A DNA stretch of 64,000 nucleotides from Aradus depressus (Eukaryota; Arthropoda; Insecta; Hemiptera; Aradidae): the NCBI GenBank assembly GCA_963662175.1, contig OY759215.1, forward strand, positions 10,219,079 through 10,283,078, in the 5' to 3' direction. Shown here piece after piece: positions 32,527 to 46,200 of this stretch. Position 1 is the stretch's first letter. Each line of letters begins with the position of its first letter. The notes beneath the pieces were generated by a model. It saw only the letters and a list, made by a program, of their open reading frames with translations. It was not told the DNA's origin and did no database searches. The position numbers and the translations under genes are program-made.

Positions 32527-35267
32527 AACAGTAATATAATAATGGAAAAAAAAAATTGTTGCATGGAATAATATTTTCGATTAATCAACATTGAATTATC
32601 CGACACCAAGGTTCACCGAAATCATTTCGGAATGGGGCTAGAAACAAAAATCATACCTGAGAGGAAGACAAACATTGAAAATAATACTTTAAAACTTTCC
32701 CAATTAATATGTCAGCCAGAATCAAAACATAAAAAAAGGACGTGACATATAGTACAATAATATTTCATCACACAATTGGCAAATATTAGCGTCTTAATCC
32801 GTCAGACAAGATACAACTTTGGCGATAAAGTTTCAACTTCATATAATACTAATACAGTAAACTTTTCGAAAATGTAGCATAATGATGGATCTTCAATCAA
32901 GTAAGAGTATAGAATTATTATTTTGAGGGGAAATTTAACTGGACGGACCCACTTATAAACAATACAAGGGTCAAAGAAATTGTAAAAAAAAAAATTATTA
33001 TTTTATCGGCTACTGAAGAAAAAAAAAAGTTATTATAGAAAGAAAGAAAAAGCAAGTAATGAGTATTACTACGATAAAGGACTAGCTTTGGAAACGAAAA
33101 AAGGGAAAAACTGATTGGAAAAATAATTAAAAAGAAGACACGCAGTTGCTGATACACCGCAGGCAGTTAATGAAACATATATATTTTTTTCTTTTCACAA
33201 AAAAGCCTCTGAGGAAAGTCTGAAGTGTCCATAATAAATAACAACAAGAATTATGTGCTTGAATTACAATAAAAAAACTATTATTGTCTCATTTCTTCAA
33301 TATTTTATTTAATTTTCTCCCTCGTTTCTATCATTTTTTTAAACATGTGCATACATTGTTAAAGAGTTTTTTTTCAATATATAGAACTTCAGACCAATAG
33401 CAGAGAGGCTTCAATATTTATTTTTTTTAAATGTTGAAATCTCAAAATAAAACACACTAATCTCAAGTCAACATTACAGTAAAAAAAGAAAAATAGAATA
33501 TTATTTTCACATGAAATTATTATTATCTACAAGTTCAAAAGTTTATTACTAATTTTCTCACATATAGGTAATGCCTTATGTTAAAAAAATAAAAATAATA
33601 AGAAAAATTAAAATATATTGGATATTAATATACGTGCAATTTTAAGTGTGAGTGCACTTTTTTTTCTCGTTTTCTCCAGTTTTTTGTTCTACAGTACATC
33701 TATACAAATAGTTGCGTACACATATAAATACTTTTTTCATTAATTACTAAAAAACATTTTAATAACAAAAATATATATATATTATATATATAATAATGTA
33801 TTATTTATTAAGAAAAAAATGAAAAATAGTAGTAACAATTAGTGGACTCATCCCCAAAAAGCAGAATATTGTTAACAAATAAAATGGCACTTCTAAAAGT
33901 ATATTTATTCTTATAAAACATACTTTTTCTAAACTATATGCAGCTACAATGTATTAGCATCAGTTAAAATAAAAAAATTAAATTAAAACTAATGAACGAA
34001 AAAATATATTAAAGACCTTACAAGAAATGCATTATGTCACTTTTTAGTATTGTTTCGCATGAACGGACAAGGCTTCCTATTATAATTAATAATCACTTAT
34101 AATTTTATTTTATTTTTTCCCAAAGATACACATATACAAATAATGGATACAAATAGTTTATAAAGGGGCCGTCGCAAATATTAAATAATTTATTTCTCTA
34201 ATAGAAAATTGGATGGACAAAAAATTAATTAAGTACAAAAACCCTGCTTTTCGCCAATTAAAAAAAAAAGAATTTACAAATTTCTGTTAGCTGCTTTAAA
34301 ATACCTTTTTTTTATTAAATTTAATCGAGGGTAGTTCTGTCATGCCCTCCCTTAATACGTATTTTATCCTCGTTAATGGTGATCCCCCTATTTTTGTTTT
34401 ACTATAATACTTAAAAGGAAAATACAAATAAATCACTCTCCACGTAATACATTTTTATATTACACATAACATACATATAATACTGTCTATTATGCATTTT
34501 ATAATTATTATCAAATGTTCATTATTTGTTGTAACGAGTCTTATGTATAAAAAATCAAATTTAATATTTTTTTAAATAAACTTAAAAAAAAAAACTTTAC
34601 ACACATCTTTTTCATGAAATGGTCATATTTTTAATAATTAATTTTATGTACAGGACGTTCTTACACATTACATTAAATCAATAATAATTATAATAATCTT
34701 ACTGTTTCTTTTCTTATTTTTTTTTTTTAATGTTGATAAGGAAACCGTGATTATGAGTATATAATAACAGTTATTTACCAATGATAATAAGAGAATTATC
34801 TTAATATTTGTTGTAACTCTGTCTCTTATTATTATTATTACATATATTTTAATTATTATACTATAGTAATATGTATTATAAACGTACAAAGCTTCAATAG
34901 TAAAGGAAATTATGAATAATTTTGATATATTTGGGAAATTGTTAAGGAAACAATTTTGGACCAAGATATCCGATACGAAATTCCCAATATTATGAACATA
35001 TTTCATATACATCACGGTTCTAAAATTTGAAGATTTTTAAAAGTAGAACAGCATGAGTTTTCTTTTTATACACGTTATATATATTTATATCAGTTTTTAT
35101 ATATAAAGTTATTTATAAAATCAACTCTGAGAAAATAAAAATATCTAATTTTTTATTTTTAAATATATATTTTACTATTCATAATTATTTTTTTTGTTAA
35201 TAGTTGTTTCCGAGAGCTCACCAACCGTGGGCCACCTGTGTTATGTTATATCAATTACTCTCTAAAC

Positions 35268-36208
35268 CAGCGGTTCCCAAATTGTGGTACGCTTACGACT
35301 AGTAGGTGGTACGCGGGCATTTTCTCTGTGGAAGTCCGGAAATATTTCCAATTCATTTTTTTTTTTTGTAGTCAACATATTTCAGAATTATATTTAATAA
35401 ATCCTGTTCGTTTGATGTAAATCCATTATTTTTACTTTTACAATTACACATTTTAAAAATTAGTTTATTGATCTATTTTTAGAGTCCAATTAGAATGCAT
35501 AAATTTTTTATATCTGATGATTTGATGAACTCATCCATAAACCTATACACATATCAATCAAAAATGATCCATTTTCAAATAGAATTTCATTGTTATATTT
35601 CCTTGCAGATCCTTTTTTACCTTGAAATATATTTTCTTTAGACATACTTAATTTTTCGGAACTTTCGTTTCTATGGAATTCGTGTTAACTTTAGTTTGAA
35701 CGTTATGAGATATACGAAGGTTGAACTAAATGGTTATGATCTGAGAAGAAATATGTAATAAGCACCTCTTCAATAAAATAGTTGTTTTAACGCTTGCAAT
35801 TTTCGAATATGAGTTTCTAGTTAACTAACAACAAACACGGGGCGCGCCGTCCTTCGGAGGGGAAGTTAAACGTTCACCTCGAGCCTGTATGATGACCTGT
35901 ATTCCTACAAGAGCTCTTACCCTAAATAGTACCTTAGTAGGCAAAATTTAGACTCCCACAGTAGAGTCGGGCTCAAGTTTACCAGAGCGGTGAAAGAGTG
36001 CTCTGGTAGTAGGCGATATTCGTAGTTGCAGCTAAGGCCAGTCACAAACAAAAAAAAACAACAATATATTAGGTTTGTACTCGACTGAGGGTGTATACGT
36101 ACTGGTATGTGCCTGTGTATCGTCTGAAGTAGAAAAATAGTAGGTAGTATTTGTACTTCAAATCATTTATTTAGGCGGGACGTCAAATACAAAATTTGGG
36201 AACCGCTG
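35268..36208. mobile_element. hAT-like non-autonomous element with nested SINE
   Basis: The ends CAGCGGTTCCCAAATT and AATTTGGGAACCGCTG are perfect 16-bp inverted repeats of hAT type. Flanks CTCTAAAC (35260-35267) and CCCTAACC (36209-36216) agree at 6 of 8 positions, fitting a decayed 8-bp duplication. No transposase is visible. A SINE is inserted inside. A segment with GTACTCG.CTGAGGGT at 36078 is repeated just outside the element at about 36311. Confidence 0.7.
35843..36040 (+). mobile_element. 5'-truncated SINE inside the hAT-like element
   Basis: It keeps the family blocks CGCCGTCCTTCGGAG, GAGCCTGTATGATG, CTCCCACAGTAGAGTCGGGCTC and GCTCTGGTAGTAGGCGATAT in the order expected on the plus strand. 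The tRNA-like head is absent. Confidence 0.7.
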
Positions 36209-37077
36209 CCCTAACCAATATGTGCTACGCGAGAGGGGTCCGCCGACACGCGCTCCTCATGGTCTGGCCTCTCCTATTTAAATTTTCCTAAGTTACTTTT
36301 TAAATCATATTGTACTCGCCTGAGGGTATAGACGTATAGGAATGTGTGTAGTATGAAATATAAAAATAGTAGATGCTTATTTGTCTTTCAAATAATTTAA
36401 TTAGGGTTGGTATAAACCGAGTTCAGAAAGATATACAAATCATTACCTAATATCTAACTAACATATTTTATTAATATCATAAGATTTTACCAACACAAAT
36501 CTAATATTTTCTTTCGCACTTTCGCATTTAGGAATTCATAACGTATTTATAGCGTTAAAACAAAAGTTGTTAGCACTCCTCCGAAACGACTAATGCAAAA
36601 TAATAACCTAAGGTCTATACTGACAAAAAAGGATTGGGATCGTGAAATTCTAGTCACGTGACTTGAGGTCAAATACTCCGGATTGGGTGTCATTTTGCTC
36701 AGCTCATATAGGTATAATGTGACACTGATTGCTAATATTATTTATACCAAGAAAACTTTCTCAGAAGGAAATCTGAAATAATAAATTATTATGATTGCAA
36801 CTAAACTCGGCAATACACCTTCCCTGGCATGTTCTCATAATGTATACTTAAAAAAAAAGTTGAGTAACAAGTATTTATATGAAAGGTTGGGAGAGGCCTC
36901 GCCGCTAGAGCGTTCTGCTGTTGCTGGACCCTACATTGCATGTATTGGTTCAGACAGTCCTGATATAACTTACTGCTCTATGTAGGACTGACTGTGTATT
37001 ATATGTTCTGTGTATAGCCGACCTGTTCACTTCTACACCCCGTCATCATCTTTTGTTTGTTATAGTCCGCCTTAAAG

Positions 37078-37245
37078 TTAGGCGAGAGTAGAGTTGTCCC
37101 ATTCGAGATCCTTAAGTTTGCCCACTGTGATGGCTTCCTCTTCTTCGTCAGATGTTTCTTCATCTTCGTCCCGGTAGCTAGAGTTATCGTCTGAACTGTC
37201 CTCTTCGTGTTCCCGTCGGCCAACAGCCTGACCACCGTTAGAATC
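37078..37245 (-). CDS. Cals: Calsyntenin terminal exon
   Basis: 55 codons plus TAA. Acidic run DEDEETSDEEEE, then LKDLEWDNSTLA. The second WD motif is kept but reads WDNS instead of WDDS, and the final aromatic residue of mammalian proteins is absent. Confidence 0.94.
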   Translation of the reverse strand, partial: DSNGGQAVGRREHEEDSSDDNSSYRDEDEETSDEEEEAITVGKLKDLEWDNSTLA

Positions 37246-40200
37246 CTGTAATCATTACATTAGGGTCCTATCAATTTTTCGTGCAGAAATTCATGTTCAA
37301 TTTATAAAACAAATGTAGAGTATAATCAAGCTTATTTTTATTTTTCAATTTTTACTATAAAGTTGAGTACGATTAAAATATCATATTCTTGTTTCTGTTT
37401 CAAGAAGCCAAAAAGATATGATCCTAGTATTGAGTGCCAAAAAGAGAAAGAAAACGTCGGTGAGTAATAAGAAATGTACATCCCCACCACGAATTATTTA
37501 AAAGCTAAAATTTTCCTCTGCCTCTGAGCCCTCAGTTATTAGGATTTTTGAGTTAAGCCCTCCCTCTCCCTCCTCCAGTTTGGATGTTCTTTGTTATCCT
37601 ACTTCGGCTATAAGGAACTAAAAACAAAAACTTTCAAATTTATAAGACAGAAAAAGTACAAATTTTATCATGATTTTATTGGGTCCCATTCCTTTTAAAC
37701 GTTGGCCTAAGAGACCCATGTAAATTTATAGGTGACCTGAAAATACTTGTATTAAAAAACTAGGGATTGACTATGGTGAAGGGAATCTCAGGTCAAGCCA
37801 ATATTTTCAAAGAAAATTTAAATATTAAATTAGAACCAAAATTCAACTTTCTCTGACCTTAGCAAAGGGCAAAGTATATAAAATTGTACTATACATTCAA
37901 AATATATCGTCATACATGCTAATTCAACTTCAGGCTGCTACATTCTTAGAAATGAGATAAGAAAAGATGAAAAGTGGAGTGCGCAGCGGCCGACTATATA
38001 CAAAATTTTACCTTTTTTTTCAAGGTTTCCCCTTCTTATCACCCCGATTTTAAACCCCAATAGAAAAAACTGGAGCTGCCATAATTCAGATTTTAATATG
38101 AATTCCATTCAAACATTGGTGTAGCAAAATTTGATATAATTATTTCTAATGAATGGAAAAAAAGTATGTAACTTCTCTCTTAAATGCTAGGTGTAATATA
38201 AAAAAAATATATAAAGAAATAATCGACAATGTCTGCGAAAGTTTTGTAATTACATAATTATTGTCGGACTTGGAATGCTCGAGCAGTATAAACGTTCTTG
38301 GAGCTCCCTCTCCCCTTCAACAACTCTCCCACCCCTCCATGAAACCCGCCAGCCTAGTCAAATAATATAAAACCTCTGGGTAGTCAATTAGACAACTTGA
38401 AATTATTTAAAAAAAAGAAATATATATACACAATTTAACGAAGAATGATCTTTATTGACGAAAAGTCAATTGGGTTCTCCCATTCCTTTAACTAATGACC
38501 TTTACTGTAGTTTAAATAACGGCTGGGTCAGTAGAATTTTGGTCTTCTAGAACAATCTACATGTAGAATGTTGGTCCATTGATGCCCAATGCCTCGGATA
38601 AATTACTCCTGGCTCAATACATCCCTCAAAGACCTTACTGTTGTTCAGCACCTCCATATTCCGTTCCTAGTTCATTATTTTAGTTAGTACCGGATTTTAG
38701 TCAGTGAGTAAAGGTTATATTAACTGAGCTCATATCGCAGCAGGAAAGTATCTCTCATCAACTCTTGGTGTTTAATGTGCTGAACAAAATATAAGTTTTA
38801 GATTTAAGTTTCTTCACTAATTTCAATTATAACATACTCTAACTATAATTATCATTATTAACAAGGTAAACAAGCAAAATGACATTGTACACGTTCTACA
38901 TATTGTGCGATGTCTTATATGTGTTTATAGGAAAGGAATATATTGTCCCCAACACTTCCCGTGTGACGGTGAACTCTTCAGAAGCATTGTTCCATCCATC
39001 TTGTGGACTTCAACCCTCACGCTTCCAATCTTATATTTAGAACATAGATCTCTAGTATATACTACATCAGTACAAAGAAAGACCAACCTGAGCTTCCATA
39101 GGATTGACTGTGATGTTGAGTGCAGAATCGTCCCAGGCCATCTCAGCATCGTTGATCTCTTCCTGAGCCTGCCTCTGATGGGCAGCCCGTATCCTCACCA
39201 CGCCTAGTACTATCATCACAACGAGGAAACCAACACAGACCACCATTATGATAGTCACAGCATGGCCTGCGCAAAACAATACACCATTAGTACAAAAATA
39301 TACACTACTTTTTTTCTCTAAATTGGAAACATGAAATTAAACATAATGCGAAACCGCACAAATGCAATTTTGTAAAATTTTCTAGGAGAGGCGTTTGAAA
39401 TTAAGAGATGGCAGTAGCAGATTAGGAGAAATATTTAAAAATAAAGTAATTTTAAATTTCAGTCGGTAATATATAATCAGGAAATGTGTTACTAGTTGAA
39501 TATTCGTCAAAATATCGATGCGGTTGAAATGCAACCAATCGCACCTGTCGAAAAACCTCATTTTCCAGGAGAGTCAAAACTTCATACAAATATTTTTGAA
39601 GAACTATTCTCATATGATGATTTTATAAACAATTTAAATTATGATAAAATTATTTAATATTCATTCTACTTAATAATAGTAGTAAAATAGTAGGGAAATT
39701 GGCATAGAAGTATACTAGCTAGTATTCGGGGGATAAAGCAGATGAAATGGAACCAGACAATTGGCATATGAGACTTTTTTATATTATACTTATTTTTCTA
39801 CTGGGTTTTGACATTAGAGGATTTTACTTGATGCAGACAGCAGCATGACTTACTTCAACGGAATCCATTGAAAAACCTATTTTCAGTTTTTTGTGACAAA
39901 TGAGGTTTCGTTTAGACACTATCAAAATAAATGATAAAAGTAGCGTCCATGACCAGAGGCATAAGCTCTACAATCTGGTCAATTATATATCTATTGGATA
40001 TACGAGTAACACAATTAAAAAAAGAAAAAAAAAAAAAAAAAGAGGTGCGAGATATCAATTGGTTTTTCCAACTAAATCACAGAAATAAGAAAGGAAAGGC
40101 TGGCATCATTTGGGGAATTTTGTGATCTAAAATTTGGTTTCTATTACTTTTGTGATAGAATTTAGCTGGTAAACTATGAAAGTGGAAAAGTTCTGAAAAA

Positions 40201-43200
40201 AAGTTTGGATGTCTATTTGTATAAAACACCAACATTACAGAAAATTGTCCATTATATTAAATCTTATTTTGCTCCAAAAAAAAATAGCTGATTACACGTA
40301 AATTGTAAAAAAAAGAGCATGTGGATGTTTTCAACTAAAATTCAAACCTCTAGATGCATTTCCAATTTTAAATCAAATCTAATTCTATCAGATGATAAAA
40401 CAGAAACAGTATCTTACTAGTAGCAGACACGAAGGGCTGATGATCGAGATGTTCCACGATGGGACGGGTGTGGATGTCAACATGATGATGGGCCACCTGC
40501 GCATGGGCAACAGGGGCTGGTCCTGACACCACCTCAGGTAGGAGAGGCTCCTGTTCGGGGGCGGCAGGCTTAGCACGGGGGTGGATCACTGTCAGCTAGA
40601 AAGGAAAGTGAATCATTACTTAACATGATATTCAAAGAATAAGAAAGCTCTGGTAGCAGGCCTTATGACCTCGTAGTTAGAGCCTGGACATAGTCATAAA
40701 AAAATTTAAACAAATAAAACTACTCACAGTTTGAACATATTCATTGCTGAGGAAGCGGCCATTCATCTCTGAGCAGATGAGCTTGAAGACACGGTTCAGG
40801 TAGTAGGCTGGCTTTCTGTTGGTATACTGCACCTGTCTCAAGACCTGAAAAGAGGTAAAACTCAATTAGTTCTGTTGAGATTATAAAAAAATCGGTTACG
40901 CGCATTCTTCAAAACGTCTATGATAACTCTTTTGGAGGGCAAGATTTTCTGCCGCATTCCTTATCATATATGTATATATAAAAAAAAAGTAAGAGGCAAG
41001 ATGACCAGATGTAAAATAAAGGGAGGTTATCTTGCTTTGCGTGTTGAGGGGCGCTGTGGCGGAACGAGCGTTAATTGTGGCCACATTTAGAAGTTTGTTA
41101 TTGGTAACCGTTAATATTAACTGTAACCAATATCTGTCACTGGTAAGTGTTACCGGTATCAGTTATCTGGATTCAAACCCTCAACTTTCACACCTAGGCC
41201 TGCACTCTAGCAGTGCGGTCAGACTGAAGAATGAAAAACAAAATACTCGAGAAATGATGTAAAAATATGAAAATACATTATTGAAAATAAAATTCGAGGA
41301 TACGAGCGCAGCTACGATCTACGATTGTGATTGCTGGAAAATGTAGGACAAGGAGGCCAACGAAGATATGTAGGAGGTCCGGGCGGAACGAAATACAAAT
41401 TAAATGTATAAGTAAAAAAAAAAAAAAAAAAAAAATAGGAACGTCATCTCCGCATTGCTTCAGTCTCCAGGGAGAATCGTCGCGATTGAGCAACAAGACT
41501 TTCATGGAAGGGAAGTTTTTAATACATGTTTACGAAAAGGGATTTGGCTTGAGGCCAATAACAAAGAGGATAATTATTCTCGGGATTGGATAAGCTTGAT
41601 CTTAGATAGCTTAAACCACCACCAATAAACCAAAAATTAAATCTGAGTTTTTGTTTTTTCAATTTAAAAGTACATTACTTCGTAATTTTTGTTTGTAATT
41701 CAATACTATCCAAGTTCATTTCAAAGTTGTTTATTAATGTCTGTGTATTTATTTATATATATTTTTAAAAAAACAGCAAAGGAGTGTGAAGGACCTTGAA
41801 GCTTAAGAATAATTAAGAAGTGAAACGAAAGTGCACTATACCTGTTGGTAGTTGTATATGATGTTGGATCCGCTGAGGACAGCGCCGTCCTTGCTCAGTT
41901 TGGCAGTGATACCGAACTGAGTGATCATGTTGTGAGGAACGGTCAGAGTCTCGTGGTCAGGGTTCAGAGAGGGGTAGACGGTCACCACGCACGAGTCCAG
42001 ACGCTTCTCTATCGATTCCATTGTCTCACCTTAAATAATAAAAAAAATCATTAATTATTTATTCTAATCTCTAGAATAAGAAACTAAAAGTCAACTGATA
42101 GTATTTACTACATTAGGTATTTTACTCTCGAGATAATTATAGACCACCCGTGATGTAATGCTGAAGGATGATTTTAAAATACTGACAACAAAACATTCCA
42201 ACCCACAGTATTTAGAGGTTTTCTAAAGAAGTATCCAAACAGTGCAACGATTGTGTTGTTAAAAGGTACTATTCGTTCTTAATAGTTTCATCTTTTTTAA
42301 GCAGTTACAAGAATAATAGGACCCTGAGCGAAAAAAACCGGTTTAAACGCGTTTTATACGAAAAGGTAAATATAAATATACATGACGTGTAGGAAACCTG
42401 TGCAAAATTTCAGCTCTATACAACTTTCGAATCCGGAGATAAAGAATGCAATAATTCCCGTCCTACCAAAACAAGTTAAACAAATAAATAAAAAAAATAT
42501 ATGTATATTTATCTAAGAAATTAATGACAGACCATGTTTCCAAGGTTTGCCAGGGGGAGAGACGGCCACATGTACATCGGTGAAGACACGGACCCCCTGT
42601 CTGAAGTCATGATAGTCACTGGCCAGGTTGGAGGTACCGTTGATGACCAGTGTGGGCTGCTGTGGGGGCAGCACCATCACATAGCTCTCCACGTTGGGCA
42701 CCTTCACTGTCCGACCGTGCTCACAACTGGAACACACAGCTATTATGTTTGGCTCTCAAGGACACAATCAGAGGAGAAAATTTTTTTTTAGTGTTTTTGC
42801 AATGGTCAAACAGTAGTTTAGCAGAGTAAAGATGGCAGAAATAAAGGAGGGACTTTAGATAAGGTGGTCTAAAGGAAGTCCTGGAATATTGCCAATTAGT
42901 GTGGTGCAGGTATAGCAAAGGAAGGTATAGAAGGTATATGGCAAATACTGACTTGTTGGTCGAGAGGGGACAAGGCCAAGAGGGGTACACTGGGCGGCGT
43001 GAAACTCAAACCATGACCTTGATAAGTCAGTTATATTGTACAGTCTGAGGTAAAAATTGAACACAACTAGACGAACTACTTAATATTCCCATCTATCCAT
43101 CCAATTGCACATTTCAAAACTTTCTTTTATACTTAATTGTATAATTAATAATAATTTACAGGCTTTTAGTTTAAGGCCTGCGACTATACTGCTTTATATA

Positions 43201-46200
43201 CAAAGGGGAGAAAAGTCGTGAGAAGAGAAGAGAATGCTGAAAGGGGAGATACCCAAGTCGAGGGGATGAATCTCTACCTGGTGAGACACTGCAGATGCAG
43301 GAAAAGAACTAGATGGTAGACATTTTGAGGGGAAGTTAAGGAGAAAAAAGACGTGAGTAGAGAAGAGGAGGCTGAAAGGGCAGAGATCTAAATCGAGGAA
43401 ATGAATCCCTACCTGGTGAGATACTGCAGGAACAGAAACATAAGTAAGGGCAGTAGACATCTCGAGGCTAAGTAAAAAAATTATTATAAACAAGCATGTT
43501 ACTTGCTTTATTCCCTTCGTTTAAATTACATTATTTCATTAGTTCACATACTTTTGAAGATGGCATTTACAATTTTCCTGGTGTTGGGATGTATTTCTGG
43601 ATATTTCAGAAGAAAGCGCAACTTTCTCGCAGTGGGAATCCTAAAAGAGCTTTGGAGGGAAGCCCGAAGGGAAGGCAGTAGAGTGAAAATGGCAAGAAGA
43701 CGTGGAGGACGACCATAGAAGGACAGATGAACAGAGATCGGCTGCGGAAATTAGGCTTCTACACAGGTGTAAGGGAAGACCAAGGGGTATGGCGTACTAA
43801 GGATGTTAACGAGATATGGAAACATACGAATACCCCGTAGGACCAGTCAAGAACTATAAACCTGAAGAAAAGAACAATGATCTCATATGGAGAATGATCT
43901 CTGAAGGATGTGGAGGACGATCTCAGAATGATATGTATCAAAAGAAAGTTTCCAACTTAGATATATAAATAACTGTAATTCTTTATGAGAAACGAAAAAA
44001 TGAATACATTAACTTACGTAATAGTAGTCGATAGATGAAGATTCCTCCTCCCAGGAGTTGGAAAGTCTCTGGAGTTGGTATAACCTATTTTCTTTATTAG
44101 CACTTCCAGATTGGTTTTGTTGTCACCCTCAATGGATAATTCAGTCAAATCTATAAAAAAAAATAATAAAAAATTGAACAGAATATTAATATGTAGGTAC
44201 TTATGAGAAAAAAATTCACACAAAACAGCACCTTAGATTAAATTTTCATTAAGAAATAGTTCTTCACGTTATACACAAAATCAAGAAACTCATACCCCAC
44301 CCAGCCTTTTAAAAAATTAAATGGCTTCTTCACGAGGCACCTCAGACTTAAACTAATGAAAAAGGAAAGTACCAAAACTGTTCATATAAATCAACACAAA
44401 ATCGTGGACTCATCACAGGTACGTGTCATCATCATTGATGCCAATCAAATACTCAGACATAACTATCAACACCAAAGTTTTTAATTTATTCTATATATGA
44501 AACAAATAGCAAGAAACCCGCAAATTAGATACAGTATAATTCAGTAAAGTTTTTTTTTTTTTTATTTGTATATACAATTCCACAGCGATACAAAAGGGGA
44601 ATTTTCTCCTGAGAGGAATCTGAGAAAATCATAACATTCATTATCAGCAGGATCATAACTGAGATATGGCTTTGTACGACAGATAATGTCTACTGTATCA
44701 TAAAAGCCTATTCTCAGTTTGAGCTGATAATTCCAGATTTTCATGAAAGGAAATTGGTAATTAATTCTTGAAAAACTGAATAGCGGTGAATCCATGAGAT
44801 ATTTTCATTCTTTGAACTCAGGTAGACATGATTATACTGCAATTAAGACAAAATTAAAACTTTGCATGTTCTCTGTAATCCACAGTTTAGTCTAAATCAA
44901 TATTTAGATATAAGAAATTCTATGTTCAACAAACTTGCATCCTGATCAAATGTCATTAGATTATATTAAAATAGAAATTTAAGGTTAGGTTAGGTTAGGT
45001 TTTATGACACATGCCCTGGCTTTAACTACGAGGTCATATCGCCTACTACCAGAGCGCTTTTTCGTCACTCTGGTGGACATGAGCCCGACTTTACTGTGGG
45101 AGTCCTAAATTTTGCCTACCTTAAATTTTTATTCACCTAGGGTAGGGGTCTTTAACGAGTATCTGACATCGTACAGGCTCGGGACCATCGCTTAACGTCC
45201 CATCCGAAGGACGGTGTGCTTAAGTTTATTTTACCTCCCAGATAAACTAAACTAAACTAAGGGTCTCGGTCGGGTTACGAACCCAAGTTCTTGAGCTCAG
45301 AAGTCAAACACGCATACCACTGAGCTACCGGCACCCTCTAGAAATTAAATAGATATTAAATATTTTTTTATTTAAACATTTATTAAAAACCTGAACCGTT
45401 GTGTGTTATAGTTGAATCAAAAAGTAGAGAAATCGTGAATCGTGCACCCGAAAAATTAAGATATGAACTTTAAGAAGATATTCATGAGTACGAAAACCCA
45501 ATATGCGATAAGCTGAACATATGCATATGATTCATTATTTTGTTTTAGATTCCTCATAAACTAACACTGATGAAACTATTTCTCTTTATGCAGGAGAATC
45601 AACCACCGACATAAATAAGACAGAGGTGTGATGTTTTTCTTATCCCTCGTCAAATGAAACCCATCAACGCAAATATTTATTTTCCGCACTCTATTGAGAA
45701 AATTCAATTTAAACGGCACCAACGTCAAACTATAAATTTTGTTTATTTTTAAATGATTTAAATATGATTGAGCTCTAAGTTAGTCTTTATCTTTCACATC
45801 CTAAGACACTAAGCACACTTTATCGTACTATATGTAAAAATATTAAGGAACAATAGGATTCAATTTTCCTCACCACTATTGGTAAGAAGCTCCATTCCTG
45901 GCTCGAGCAGTTCCATAGGAGGCACGTCGAGGCTCTCCTTGCACTTGTGAAGACAGGCGAGGACTGGGGGCTTCTCAACCTTGTTCAGGAGAACAGACAG
46001 ACCAGCCAGGTACCCGTGCAGGTGGTGTTTCATCTTCTTCTCCGAACCTAAACAAAATTATACAAACAAATTGTACTGTACAAGAAATATTATTGTGAAT
46101 GACAAAAATATACATACTCATGAATAACCCGCAGGTTGGAGATAGGGAGAGAAATGTTGTACTTTTGTCTATGTATTTTTCTGAAATTAGTTTCTTCCAG

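Larger units (their letters stand above)
27159..37077. other. Gene-poor AT-rich interval between NDUFB5 and calsyntenin
   Basis: About 9.9 kb with no convincing long reading frame. It contains the NDUFB5 3' end, a dimeric repeat (27.7-28.0 kb), a possible small spliced frame (28.5 kb) and a GC-rich exon-like island (30.75 kb). From about 30.9 to 35.2 kb it is extremely AT-rich, with an (AT)28 tract. A hAT-like element follows at 35.3-36.2 kb, then the 3' flank of calsyntenin. Part of the right side may be calsyntenin 3' UTR. Confidence 0.5.

Noticed and set aside
41045..41230. Possible SINE head with GGATTCAAACCCTC
   Set aside because: Short and poorly matching pol III boxes, no second copy in the window and no target duplication.
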